Source: Muribaculaceae bacterium
GTDB lineage: Bacteria; Bacteroidota; Bacteroidia; Bacteroidales; Muribaculaceae
Reading direction: 5' to 3'
Assembly (NCBI GenBank): GCA_017557665.1
Contig: JAFYYI010000031.1
Coordinates: 75,290 to 139,289, forward strand
Length of the DNA stretch: 64,000 bases
Both the position numbers and the translations under genes were made by a program. Of this stretch, positions 35,501 through 46,100 are shown in pieces (position 1 is the stretch's first letter; each line of letters starts with the position of its first letter). The notes under the pieces were generated by a model. It saw only the letters and a list, made by a program, of their open reading frames with translations. It made no database searches and was not told the origin of the DNA.

Positions 35501-37291
35501 TCAATTCACCGCATCCTTCACTTTATCCCAGAAAGTTTTCTTCTTGAGCATCTGGGTGGAATTGCGGATAGCTCTTACCAACTTGTCGGAGTCGGTGTTG
35601 TCATATTCGTAGAGTCCGCCCACATAGAACTGTCCCAGACTGAAAGTATAGAGATTGGGGTGATAACCCTGTGCAACATTGATGTTATGTTCCTCGCAGA
35701 TTTCAATCAGCGCATCAAGTATATCATCTTGATACTTGTTTCGAAATATCCTTAGCGCTTCCTGTTCGCGTTGCACGGGGTCCCCCAAAGTATCGGCCTT
35801 GGTGACAATGATGTGAATGGAATCCACCTTTTCCATAATCTCGGCATTGCCTGGGTTCTGCAGCAGGTTCACCATTTTTTGGATCAAGATTCGCTGATTA
35901 ACCGCACAATGTTCCAATTCTATGATGGCTTTACCCGTTTCCTCATCATAGCCCGTTACAACCTCACGGGTGATGTGAACTACATTGGTTGTGGGGTCAA
36001 TAATCAGAAAAAAGACTTTACGGTTATCGTTGTTCAGTAATTTTGTCGCACCTGTACCCATATCCTCAAAAGTATAGACCTTATCGGGGTTGTTGGCAAT
36101 GCCGAAGGCAAATTCCTCGCCCGACATCTCCACGAGGTTTACATTATGTTTGGCACCAGCTGACGTGCTGGAGCGAATAGTTGCCTCGAGCGTCGTTACG
36201 AAAGTCTTTTCAGTGCGAGGTACGGTAAGTCCCACGTCGGTATATTGCTGAAGTGCCGCAGCATAGTCACCGCCGCCATGGGCCAGATTAATATTCAGCG
36301 AACTGGATCGTGACAGTCCCATCAGCACACAGGTCTTGCCTGTGGAGGGTACACCAAAGAAATAAACGTCAGTGTAGCCTTCCTTACATTCTGGCGTTGA
36401 TGTCTCCATAGCCTTTTTAATGTCGGGCAAATCGTAGGTGATATCGGTTGTCATTAAAGTTTCCCACACATTCTCGGTCATCACGCCAGCCTTGATCAGC
36501 TCATCCTTGTTGATAACCTTCTCATTAATCAACTTGACAAGACGTTCAACTTCATACTTATTAGGTTCATTGCGCATTAGACTGATTTCCCCCTGTTTCA
36601 GTTTCATCAGTTCAATCTTGGCCTGCTGAAGGAAAGGAGAATTCGGATTATTATGGATATAATCATTCACGATAAAAATGTCGCCAGTAATCTTGACGTT
36701 CTCCCAATCAACAATGCCATTGAGCATCGCTTGGGCCTCCTTAGCAAACTTGCCATTCGAGAATATGTCAAGATATTCCTGGATGTCAGCGACTTGATCT
36801 TTGTTGGTTAAGCCCCAGACGGTTTCATCAATCTCGTCTCGGTGGGAAGTGTTGGGGTATTTGGCGAGGTGTCCCAACAGGGAATCCTTGGAAAACACGT
36901 CCACAGCATCCCAGTCGGCCTGTTCTACATTTGCGGTAATCTCTTGCAGTTTCCGCTCCACCAGGAAGTAGCACTGGTTGGCTTCATCCACATGGTTACC
37001 AGAAGGTCGCTTGCCTTCCCAACGGCGAATGTAATTGGAAATCATGTCCAACAGGGATTGGGAGTATTCCTGTCGCTCCAGCAGGGTATGGATGTCAGCC
37101 CATTCCTTTTGTTCAAAGGAATTGGGCATCTCATTCAAGCGTTTTTCTATTTCTTGTCTGCGTTCCGGTGATAAGTTCGGGAGATCCTCCAAAGAGATAT
37201 CTCCTGACTGGATATAAGTCATCAACGTATTGATGTTGATTTTGTTACAGTCATTCATAAGTTTATTGCGTTGTAAAGCTGTTAGTGCCAT
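35501..37291 (-). CDS. P-loop GTPase-like protein with helical N-terminal repeats
   Basis: 596 aa, soluble. Residues about 60-250 hold helical repeats with LAKYPNTSHRDEID and LDIFSNGKFAKEAQ, a YP/F-N-type spacing. The G domain has Walker A VYFFGVPSTGKTCVLM (GVPSTGKT at about 311-318), a switch motif VNLVEMSGEEFAF at about 384-396 and IIVTKADTLGDP with TKAD at about 495-498, matching the guanine-specificity motif [NT]KxD. This resembles the GTPases found in vWA- and protease-linked prokaryotic conflict systems; the exact family would need a profile search. It is likely to act as a nucleotide-driven switch at the membrane with its neighbours. Confidence 0.75.
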   Translation of the reverse strand: MALTALQRNKLMNDCNKININTLMTYIQSGDISLEDLPNLSPERRQEIEKRLNEMPNSFEQKEWADIHTLLERQEYSQSLLDMISNYIRRWEGKRPSGNHVDEANQCYFLVERKLQEITANVEQADWDAVDVFSKDSLLGHLAKYPNTSHRDEIDETVWGLTNKDQVADIQEYLDIFSNGKFAKEAQAMLNGIVDWENVKITGDIFIVNDYIHNNPNSPFLQQAKIELMKLKQGEISLMRNEPNKYEVERLVKLINEKVINKDELIKAGVMTENVWETLMTTDITYDLPDIKKAMETSTPECKEGYTDVYFFGVPSTGKTCVLMGLSRSSSLNINLAHGGGDYAAALQQYTDVGLTVPRTEKTFVTTLEATIRSSTSAGAKHNVNLVEMSGEEFAFGIANNPDKVYTFEDMGTGATKLLNNDNRKVFFLIIDPTTNVVHITREVVTGYDEETGKAIIELEHCAVNQRILIQKMVNLLQNPGNAEIMEKVDSIHIIVTKADTLGDPVQREQEALRIFRNKYQDDILDALIEICEEHNINVAQGYHPNLYTFSLGQFYVGGLYEYDNTDSDKLVRAIRNSTQMLKKKTFWDKVKDAVN

Positions 37292-37329
37292 AGTATTCTA
37301 AAGTATTAATAGTCAATAATATGATTTGA

Positions 37330-38343
37330 TTACAACTGTGTCCCGCCATCTTCTTCCTTTCTGGTCTCACCGACTTTTAAAACGTCGGTGCGGCGGGCGA
37401 CGAAGTAATTAAACAGAATCATCAGATGGATCAGCAGCACGACAATCAGCGCTGTCACACTGAATCCGCGTGCATCCTGCAAGGCCTTCCGGAACTTAAA
37501 GGAGGAAGTATCTAACGCGAACTCCTGCTCTTGATTCTGCTTAACAATTGTATATTTATTGTTAGCCGAATCCCAGTCCACATCAGGCAATAGTGCATTA
37601 TGTGATAATTCCGATAAATCTTCTTGTGCTATTGAAGCTAAATAATCGATTTTTTTGGCACTTGTTGGCACTTGTATGATGCTCCAATTATTAACAATAT
37701 TAATAATTTCGTTTCTGTCAGCTATATATTGTAGATGCTTATCGCCATATGCACCATCTTCCTTCACGAGATCGTCACGTTGCGAGTCTATAAAGGTTTC
37801 AACAGCCGATTCAGTACGTTCTATTCTATTATCTGTCATGAACTTATTAAGGCTAGCATCACTGACCTTACCAGGCATTATCGCAATTTTTAAACCGTTT
37901 CCGGTTTTTTCTATAGCGGTTTTCTCGAAGTTTTCATATGACGCATACAGGCTGTCGATCTTGGCGATGTCTTCTTGGGCGTAGTTCTTGATCTGCTCCT
38001 TGTTGTCGTTGACAACAAAGAAGTGCATGATACCGCCGAACAGTGATGCCGGAATGGCAAACAGGATATAGGCCACGAGGGTGGCGATTTCAATCTTTTT
38101 CCATTTGTCGAGCTGGTTGGCAGCGCCCTTGCACTTAATCATGAACCACAACAGGCCACCGGCCACTGCCGTGACCACGACCGCGATGAGGATGTCCCAG
38201 CCGATTTCACCACCTGACATGTAGGAGTGCCCGATGAAGGTGAACACCAGCAGCAGCACGAGGCCTACCAGCGCGATGATGTTGGCGATGGTGATTTTGC
38301 CACTGCTCTGATTCTTTGCTTTATTCTTTTGTTTCTTTGCCAT
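37330..38343 (-). CDS. Four-helix membrane protein with large periplasmic loop
   Basis: 337 aa. Three helices at about 17-42, 48-70 and 87-112, a predicted extracytoplasmic domain of about 180 residues, and a last helix at about 296-318 (VTALIVVLLIHLMILFNYFV). The N- and C-termini are cytoplasmic. No family recognised. It is placed between the GTPase and the subtilisin genes with about 40-bp gaps and may be the membrane base of the complex. Confidence 0.75.
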   Translation of the reverse strand: MAKKQKNKAKNQSSGKITIANIIALVGLVLLLVFTFIGHSYMSGGEIGWDILIAVVVTAVAGGLLWFMIKCKGAANQLDKWKKIEIATLVAYILFAIPASLFGGIMHFFVVNDNKEQIKNYAQEDIAKIDSLYASYENFEKTAIEKTGNGLKIAIMPGKVSDASLNKFMTDNRIERTESAVETFIDSQRDDLVKEDGAYGDKHLQYIADRNEIINIVNNWSIIQVPTSAKKIDYLASIAQEDLSELSHNALLPDVDWDSANNKYTIVKQNQEQEFALDTSSFKFRKALQDARGFSVTALIVVLLIHLMILFNYFVARRTDVLKVGETRKEEDGGTQL

Positions 38344-38386
38344 AATCTATTAATCTATTTATTATTTATCTACTAATAATGTGTAA

Positions 38387-40108
38387 TCATGAACGGCGGT
38401 CGGTTCTTGTTTGTCTGGAGTTTCCGCTTTGGGCGTCCGACTGACGGTCGTTCTGGTTGTTGCCTGATGATTGCGAGGCCCTGTCGGTAGCAGGTGCCGT
38501 CGATTTAGCCTTCAATACCGCATCCTTGATCTGTACCAGGTTGCCAATTTCGGGGGCTCCGCTGACAGGCTTGCCCGTTTCCTTGAGAATTGAGATGATC
38601 TGGCTCGTCTTCAAATCGGGGTTCACACTCTTTATGAGTGCCACTGTGCCAGTGATGATGGGTGCCGAGAAACTCGTGCCAGGCCAAGCCACGTAAGTGT
38701 TGCCGGGGGTGGCGCCAAAGATATCAACACCAGGAGCCGAGATGGTGGACTCGTAGATATTGTTCTGCCTGAAATTGCCAAAATTGCTGAAATCAGCCTT
38801 GCGAAGGTTGCGATCGACAGCCGACACCTTGATGGTGTTATCATTACGCTTGGACACGTCCATGGCGGTGAACACATTATCATTGCCTGCCGCCCAAACA
38901 ATCGTCACGTCACGATCCTCGGCCAGCTTGAACACATAATCCCACATCTTCTCGGTGGGCAATCCGAATTGCTGGGAAAAAGCAATCTGATCATTAATCG
39001 ACATGCGGCGCACCATATCTGGGTTAAACTGCATTCCGACAGAAAGATTCACCACATCGGCACCATGATAGATGCAGTACAGCAAACCCTCGACCATGGT
39101 GATTGTGTTGATAGCCTTACCGATGCTCACAGGAATGAATTTACACTTGGGAGCGATGCCCGATGAGCCGGCATTGTTGTTTGCCGCACCCACCGCAATC
39201 GATGTCACCAACGTTCCATGGCTAGCGACTTCAATGGGACAACGACCCACTGGGGCGACATTGGAACTGCCGGTATAGATCTCATAGGGATAGAGGACAC
39301 GGTCACGACTCAATTCAGGATGGTTCAAATCCATAAACGAGTCAACAATGCCGACCACCACATCATCCGAGCCTTGAGTGACAGCCCATGCCTCCTGAGC
39401 CTGAATCGGAGTGAAGAACCAAGCATAATTAGGATACCTGAAGATGGGGTCATTGGGCGTCACCCCTTCGGCCTGGACCATCACCTCGACTGGCACCACA
39501 AGGAATTTGACCTCGGGAATCTGACTAGGTAACTTCCGACAAATTTCCATCCTTTTCTCATCGGGAACGCTCAGAACTGCAGTTTTAGCGCTGGAGTTAT
39601 ACCATTCGATTTTATGGTCTGGTTCGGGATATTGCTGAGTGAATTTTGCAGCAAATGCCTTGAATGCCTCATCATTGACATCGGAGTCCAAGATGACATA
39701 CAACAGATTGGGATAGACCTGAGTAGCCCCATCATTATCGGGATTGGGCTCAGGCTCCATTTCTTCAAACGGGGGCAGGACGTTCTCGTCAGGTGAGGGA
39801 AGACCGACATCCTCACCCCCATCGATAGGGCGGTTCCATTGAGGATCAGAAGGTGTACTATTCCCATTATCCTGACCTCTGGGCTGGACATACTCGTTGC
39901 CCGGACGTTGGAACTCTTCAGGCCAATTCGCGTCAGCCAATTGGTCGCCAGAACCATGGTCGCAGCTGCGGAACAGGCTCAAGAGAGCCATCAAGAGGAC
40001 TAGCAACAAGAGAAACAACAAAAGTCTCCCTAAACATCCCATGAGACCCCATGGCTGCCAGAAGGGCTCATGTCCATTGGCTCCTTTTCCAAAAAAGATC
40101 TTCTTCAT
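38387..40108 (-). CDS. Membrane-anchored subtilisin-like serine protease (S8)
   Basis: 573 aa. A transmembrane helix at about 24-46 anchors the N-terminus, followed by a Pro/Asp/Glu-rich linker. Residues about 136-212 look like an inhibitor-I9-type prodomain. The catalytic triad is visible: Asp256 (VVVGIVDSFMDLNHPEL), His297 (VASHGTLVTS) and Ser479 (WPGTSFSAPIITG), with the oxyanion Asn409 (WAAGNDN). The domain is complete and ends in a low-complexity tail. It would cleave proteins outside the cytoplasm. With the caspase and CHAT proteins it is one of three predicted proteases in the array. Confidence 0.9.
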   Translation of the reverse strand: MKKIFFGKGANGHEPFWQPWGLMGCLGRLLLFLLLLVLLMALLSLFRSCDHGSGDQLADANWPEEFQRPGNEYVQPRGQDNGNSTPSDPQWNRPIDGGEDVGLPSPDENVLPPFEEMEPEPNPDNDGATQVYPNLLYVILDSDVNDEAFKAFAAKFTQQYPEPDHKIEWYNSSAKTAVLSVPDEKRMEICRKLPSQIPEVKFLVVPVEVMVQAEGVTPNDPIFRYPNYAWFFTPIQAQEAWAVTQGSDDVVVGIVDSFMDLNHPELSRDRVLYPYEIYTGSSNVAPVGRCPIEVASHGTLVTSIAVGAANNNAGSSGIAPKCKFIPVSIGKAINTITMVEGLLYCIYHGADVVNLSVGMQFNPDMVRRMSINDQIAFSQQFGLPTEKMWDYVFKLAEDRDVTIVWAAGNDNVFTAMDVSKRNDNTIKVSAVDRNLRKADFSNFGNFRQNNIYESTISAPGVDIFGATPGNTYVAWPGTSFSAPIITGTVALIKSVNPDLKTSQIISILKETGKPVSGAPEIGNLVQIKDAVLKAKSTAPATDRASQSSGNNQNDRQSDAQSGNSRQTRTDRRS

Positions 40109-40136
40109 GATTGCAAGTCTATATTATCAATGATTT

Positions 40137-43100
40137 TTAATTTGCTACAGTTCCTGCTTTTAGTTGGTCAAGAATAACCGCCAAAGCATTATTGGCCTCA
40201 AAATCAATATCCGGGATATCCAGATTGGCAACAAACGAAATGAACATGTATTCTATCCACTTGTTATAGTTATCCTCAAACGACGGCAGCAGGGCCTTGG
40301 GACTCGTTGACATGTCATTGAACAATGCGGTCAAGTCCTTCTCATCGTAGGTGGATGGCAACTGCTTAAGGATATAACGGAAAGCCGGCAGATTATGGGA
40401 TTCACAGATTTTCTGCGCCTTGGCTTTTGTCTCATCAGACAGATACTTGAAACCGAAATCCATGACGAATTCATTCACCTTGCTGGCGAGCATATCGGCT
40501 AAAAGGCTTTCATTGGCCGTGTGAATATCCACTACATTGACGTACTCTGCAATGCACTCAGCCATCATATCTCTTAATCCCAGACCCTCGGACGAAGTGA
40601 CCAGATTATCCATCAGGCTTGTCATTACCGATATGTCAAAACCCTGCTCATCAGTGAATTCGTTGATGAAGTCAACCGACTTGATGCCAGAGCACCAGGC
40701 ATCAAAAACATTGTCGGCAATGACACAAGAGTTCAGCTTACGTTTATACGTTCCGGTGAAGAGTTTTGTTGGATCAACATTCTTTTTGTTTAGATAGTCC
40801 TGAGCCTCCTCCCGGCTGTCAAAAGCGTAGGTCTTCATCAAGCATTGCCACCTGTCTTCCTCTGATTTCACAGACTCTATCGGGTAGCCGGCATTCTCAC
40901 ACGACTTGCGAATGAGCTCATACGCCTTAAAATCATTCACCTTAGCGTTCAAAACAGGACTTTGCATCACTTTGTGCACTATGGTATAACTCTCTTTTTC
41001 GGTCAGCTGCAATGCTTGCAACAGGTGACCGAAATAATAGTTGTCATTATTGCAGGTGAAATCCATCTCGCGGAAAATCGCACGCGCCTTGCGGATATTG
41101 CCTTCAAGGATCTCTTCAGAATTGGTAGGTACATAATAGCTCTCCACAACCTTATATGCACCATGTCTAGCTTCATAAAGCTTGCGTTTGAACTCAACGG
41201 CTCGCATATTCGCCATATTGGTCGCAACTTTAGCTAATTGATCTATAATGTAAAGAGATCCATCATTGTCAATAGATGCTGCTACATCCCATGACAACTC
41301 AGGATGGCTAAAGAACATCTTGACATATTGATTATTGCAGAACGTATCACGTAAATCCTTGTAAAACTCGGGAGGCAAGAGCATCCGCTTATTACTAGTC
41401 TTTTCACCTTCATAAAGCTTGCTGTCATTAGGACCAGAATACTTATAGTCCCTCAACAAATAGCAATTATTGAAGTGTTCACCCGGACTCGTCCAATTAA
41501 GAAAAATCTTTTGTTCTTCTTTGTCTAAACTGCCTTCAACATTGAAACATTCCCTATATAATGTTTTATAGAAACGCTCATTCCATCTATTATTCAATGA
41601 ATTGATGTTGTTGGCAACAGCCTCGGTACTTAACTTCATATCCATGTTGAATTTAGTACCAATATAAAACAATGGTGATATGTTACCTGTCGCATCCATA
41701 GTTTCACGACGCTCTTCCATTGTTCTGCCAACATAGTTGCTAATCCAGTCCTTCAAGAGATGAGGGACATCTGTAACCTCATTCTTCTCGGCATGATGAC
41801 AATATAGCAGCACATTAATTAGCATGGATTTGTTATACATGTTGAACAAATATGCAACCTTACCGCGCAACAATACTTCTATCAGTACGTTATCAGCGCT
41901 AAGGGTTTTGAGTTCAAGTTTTTTTCGAGATCGGGCGCCAGGGAAATCAAGTATATCATTATGCATGAATATTGACCCCACGCTATTCATATCATCAGTT
42001 GATGTTTCTTTGAGCCGCACTCCATTTTCAATAGACTTTTCTGGCGGCAGTTTTTCCCTGACTTTTTCATCTTTAATATTATCGAGACAATAAAGATTAT
42101 TGCTACCAAGATATTCCTCATCAATCTTCACGATAATCTCTGAACATAATGCACAAATCTCGCTTTTCGTCAAATGTTCAATTTTTGTGAAATTATCCCC
42201 GATCTTCAGATAGGCATCAGTAAAAAATTTGGGCGAAGTCAAAAACAACTCATTTAAACATTGTACACTCATAATCGTGTCTTCGTTTACACCATTATGA
42301 AGAAGAGATTGAGCTGGCAGATATACGAATTCTGAATATCTCAATTTCTTAAGAGTACTTGTCATTTTGTTAAATAGCTTGGTCTGGTATTCGCTATTGT
42401 TCCAAAGAACAGAGAATGTCTCAGCCCACTTGTCTTCAGGAATGCGCTCAACGACATATGCTAACTTATCAAAGAAAACGGACTTATAAATGAACGACTG
42501 TGCCTTGGTTTTCAAATAATCATGGAAATATGATTTGATATTCATAATGTCATCCGAGATTATGAATGACTGGCATTTGGGCGCATTCTTATAACGCTCC
42601 ATGAGCATGATACCCATATCCTCTACAGCCTGTTCACTAAGATAACCATAGTCATGTATGTCATTATAATAACCATCACACAGGATTATGATAATATCAC
42701 AAACCGACAAGCAGCGCATCAAGATAGGATACTTATCACTATATCTATCTCCTCCTTTAGCAAATGACGAGAATCTAGTCACAACACCGGTGGCCTCGGT
42801 ATTATTGGTTTTTGGATTCATCTCTTCAATGAAATTATAGGATTTCCCATCAGCTTTTAATCTGAAGGGCTCACCATCTTTTTGAAGCATACAATTAATT
42901 AGATATGATTTCCCGACTTGGCTAACTCCGTATGCGGCAATCGCAGGATTCTCTTCAGCAGCCTTCTTGAGCATCCTAAGCTTCCTACGTTCTTCCACGA
43001 GGAGCGGAAACTTCTGTTCAAAATCTGATGGCTTGTATTTTTGAATCCATGCCAACGATTTATTAATGCTCTCAATTTGATTTGAAATAGTCTGTATCAT
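40137..43100 (-). CDS. SrfC-like P-loop protein
   Basis: 987 aa, soluble. Walker A at 58-65 (AAYGVSQVGKSYLINCML) after an N-terminal coiled region, and a switch-like NDILDFPGARSRK motif at about 380-392, are hallmarks of SrfC, the putative virulence-factor family encoded next to SrfB in Salmonella and many other bacteria. The downstream 600 residues are helical. The gene is 7 bp after the SrfB-like gene, the usual srfB-srfC order. It is probably a dynamin-like or GTPase-related P-loop protein; no biochemical function has been established that I know of. Confidence 0.8.
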   Translation of the reverse strand: MIQTISNQIESINKSLAWIQKYKPSDFEQKFPLLVEERRKLRMLKKAAEENPAIAAYGVSQVGKSYLINCMLQKDGEPFRLKADGKSYNFIEEMNPKTNNTEATGVVTRFSSFAKGGDRYSDKYPILMRCLSVCDIIIILCDGYYNDIHDYGYLSEQAVEDMGIMLMERYKNAPKCQSFIISDDIMNIKSYFHDYLKTKAQSFIYKSVFFDKLAYVVERIPEDKWAETFSVLWNNSEYQTKLFNKMTSTLKKLRYSEFVYLPAQSLLHNGVNEDTIMSVQCLNELFLTSPKFFTDAYLKIGDNFTKIEHLTKSEICALCSEIIVKIDEEYLGSNNLYCLDNIKDEKVREKLPPEKSIENGVRLKETSTDDMNSVGSIFMHNDILDFPGARSRKKLELKTLSADNVLIEVLLRGKVAYLFNMYNKSMLINVLLYCHHAEKNEVTDVPHLLKDWISNYVGRTMEERRETMDATGNISPLFYIGTKFNMDMKLSTEAVANNINSLNNRWNERFYKTLYRECFNVEGSLDKEEQKIFLNWTSPGEHFNNCYLLRDYKYSGPNDSKLYEGEKTSNKRMLLPPEFYKDLRDTFCNNQYVKMFFSHPELSWDVAASIDNDGSLYIIDQLAKVATNMANMRAVEFKRKLYEARHGAYKVVESYYVPTNSEEILEGNIRKARAIFREMDFTCNNDNYYFGHLLQALQLTEKESYTIVHKVMQSPVLNAKVNDFKAYELIRKSCENAGYPIESVKSEEDRWQCLMKTYAFDSREEAQDYLNKKNVDPTKLFTGTYKRKLNSCVIADNVFDAWCSGIKSVDFINEFTDEQGFDISVMTSLMDNLVTSSEGLGLRDMMAECIAEYVNVVDIHTANESLLADMLASKVNEFVMDFGFKYLSDETKAKAQKICESHNLPAFRYILKQLPSTYDEKDLTALFNDMSTSPKALLPSFEDNYNKWIEYMFISFVANLDIPDIDFEANNALAVILDQLKAGTVAN

Positions 43101-43107
43101 AGTCTTT

Positions 43108-46100
43108 TTATCTGATTGTTAATTCAAATTCTCCCTTATCCAACCAATACTTGCCATCGTCCACAAGAGACTGCTGGACAAGTTCTACCGAAGTCTTAGG
43201 CAAAGAGTTGCCTTCAGAGTCCACGATTTCCTCTATCCATATTTCCTCTCTGTTATCGGTGTAGTTGCGAGACAATGTCACACTCAAGGTGTGCTTGCTG
43301 CTATTATTGTACAAGGCGAAAAGCGGACGTGCTTGATAAATTGCAGAATCCAATTGTCGGCATCCCAGATATGCCGGGAAAACAGCCAGTTTCAACGTCG
43401 CAGTCGAAGTGTAAGGCGACAAGGCAGACTTGGTTACCTGCTGACGCCGTGAATTGTATTCACCGATATAATTGGCAGTGGACTTCATCTTCTTGATCAT
43501 CTTGGAAAAATCGAGTACCAAGCCCTTCAAGCCTTGTGATGCAAGGTATCCGACCATGCCACCAACAGCAACGATTGACTTCTGATTATAGAAGTAACCC
43601 TGGCCATCAGCTGTCGGGAACCATGAGCCGACCCGGTAGTCATTCAATCTCACCAATCTGTCTGGAGCAATGGGTACATACTTAATAAAAAGTTCTGTAA
43701 TTGCATCAAGAGATGTGGGGCGTCCAGCAAGAACGATAATATCGCATTGCTGGGTGTAAAGAACCAAAGCCAATTGCTTCATCAATGGCTCCATTGTCGA
43801 TTTTACTATATCAGCCACTTCAACTGGATCAAAACGCCAATTCAATTCTTCGAAACGGAAACCAAAATGATGATAAAAATACGACAAAAGATAGTCAGCC
43901 GGTTTTGTATCTTGGAAGATATCTTCAAAAGTATATAATTTTGAGGGCCTGTGAGTACGCAATAACTCAAGCATCATTTGAGCTATCGGCATTGAAATCT
44001 GGGTATTAAAATCAACGCGACATCGACGATCGCGATAGCCCATCATAGAACTATCCGTACCAAAGAAATCGTGAATAAGATTGGAAGCAAAAGCGACAAT
44101 CTTGTCATGTTTATCATCTTCGTCCAAAGACTGGCATATATCTGCGATTTTATCACGATAAACAATGTTGTCTTCACAACAGGGCAATGCCTTCAAATCA
44201 TCATCGTTCATCGAAAGCAAACGACTAGTCAAAGCCGAGGTGATATTGCCTTGATTTGGCTCTCCGTGGTCTTTACCCTCAATCACAATATTTTGAATCA
44301 GGTTGCGTAGGATGTCATCACCTGCCAGATAGAAACTATCCCAGAACAAAGGAATCGGAGTCAACCTGCTACGGCCTTCACCCTCGTATTCGTAGGCGCA
44401 AACCATGATATCTGTCGTGCCTGCACCAATGTCTATTGATCCAATTGTTAACGCCTTCTCTGTATATCCATCTTCTTCCAATTCAGGTCTTACGTGCCCT
44501 TTAAGTTCAAAGAACTTGTTGATTTCACCACTATATCTTTGGGCAATTTCTGCATATAGATAAACCAGTTGGCAGCATGATGCCTCATCATAGGACCAGA
44601 CTCTCCTGTTAATGTCGGCATATTCATCCGTGATTTTCAATGCGGCTGAAGACGGCAGAATCTCAGCCATTTCCAAACCATTCATGCACTTGGTCAAAGC
44701 TTGATATGCGTCACTGGCACACTGACGCAATTTAATCTGCTCTTTTAAAGGCATGGCTGTCGGACATGTAATGATGATGTTCCTGATTACCCTGCGGCAA
44801 TCTATATCACCCCATTTATCACGATATCGGATAGAATTTATTTGGGTTAACGCATGATTGAAAATCTCAATCATGGCAAATGTCATGAGAGATGAACGGG
44901 AATAGTGGTGTTCTGTTTGATCAAAATCAAATAATTCCTTTCCCATCTCAAATTGATCATCCTCGTTCTTAAAACATCCTTCTTTATTAAACAATCCCGA
45001 CAATAAAGGAACTGAAATATCATTGGATAATGCCACGTTAAACGGATCATCGGTAGTAATCAGATTTTCCCACTGACCGCTATATGGTTTCTCATCCCAC
45101 AGATAACGCTTAGGACTGGAATAATTCGTAGTCTTTTCGGCCATGCCTTCTTCCTCCAGAGACCTATAAACAAGTCGCTTCGCCTCATCGCCGATTCTCA
45201 CAAAACTTTTCCAGGAAAACATATTCTCACCTTCCTCACCCAATACTATGTCGTTTCCGAAATCGGCTTTTCTGAAAACGATTCTCATATCAAAGGTCTT
45301 GTTTTCATAATAAACCCATGGATGTGAGAGGTCTCTTAACTCAAGCATTTGGCCCTTGGTGAAATCACCATTCTCAAACAAGATGCCACAAGTGCGGGAA
45401 TTGCCAATATCCAGAACTAAATCAACAAAGATATTACCTTTCTTATTATCGTGTAAGGTGACTTCTGGAGCACCTCCTGAAAGCCGAATGAAATTCAAGA
45501 AATAAATATAAAAAGCTTTATATTTTAACGATGGTTCTTGAAGGATTTCAAGTCCAAGCAATCCCCTGATATAATCCGAGAATGCATGAAAAGCCTCATC
45601 AGAAGAGACAAAGTTCATCAATAAATCAACTTTATTGCACATACTGTACACACATGAGCCTCCATCTTCTTCTGCTATATATGGTCTTAAGACATCAAGT
45701 TCATCAATACCCGTCTCTGTATCAAAAGCCCAAACCAAACGATATTTATAGGTTCCCTTCTTCTGACCTTCGCCAATCTGCTGAATCTTAAGACGGCACC
45801 AAGCCAACGGTGCATTACTGGTTATGCCATCAATCTCCTTTCGAAACATCGGCACGGGAAGCCACTTGTCAAGCAAGAGGTCAAAAGCAGGTATTTGAGA
45901 TTTCCCTTCGACTGGATCTTTCACACGAAACGATTGCAAAGAATTGATGTTGAAAACACCTTCATCATCTTCCTTAAAGGAAGATAGCAAAGCTACATTG
46001 AAAGAGGGATTCATTTTGATTAGCCCTGTTTCATCCAATTCTTCTCTCCCATTCGATTTACGAACCACAGCACCCTCTGCTTCAATCAATTCTTCAAGAG

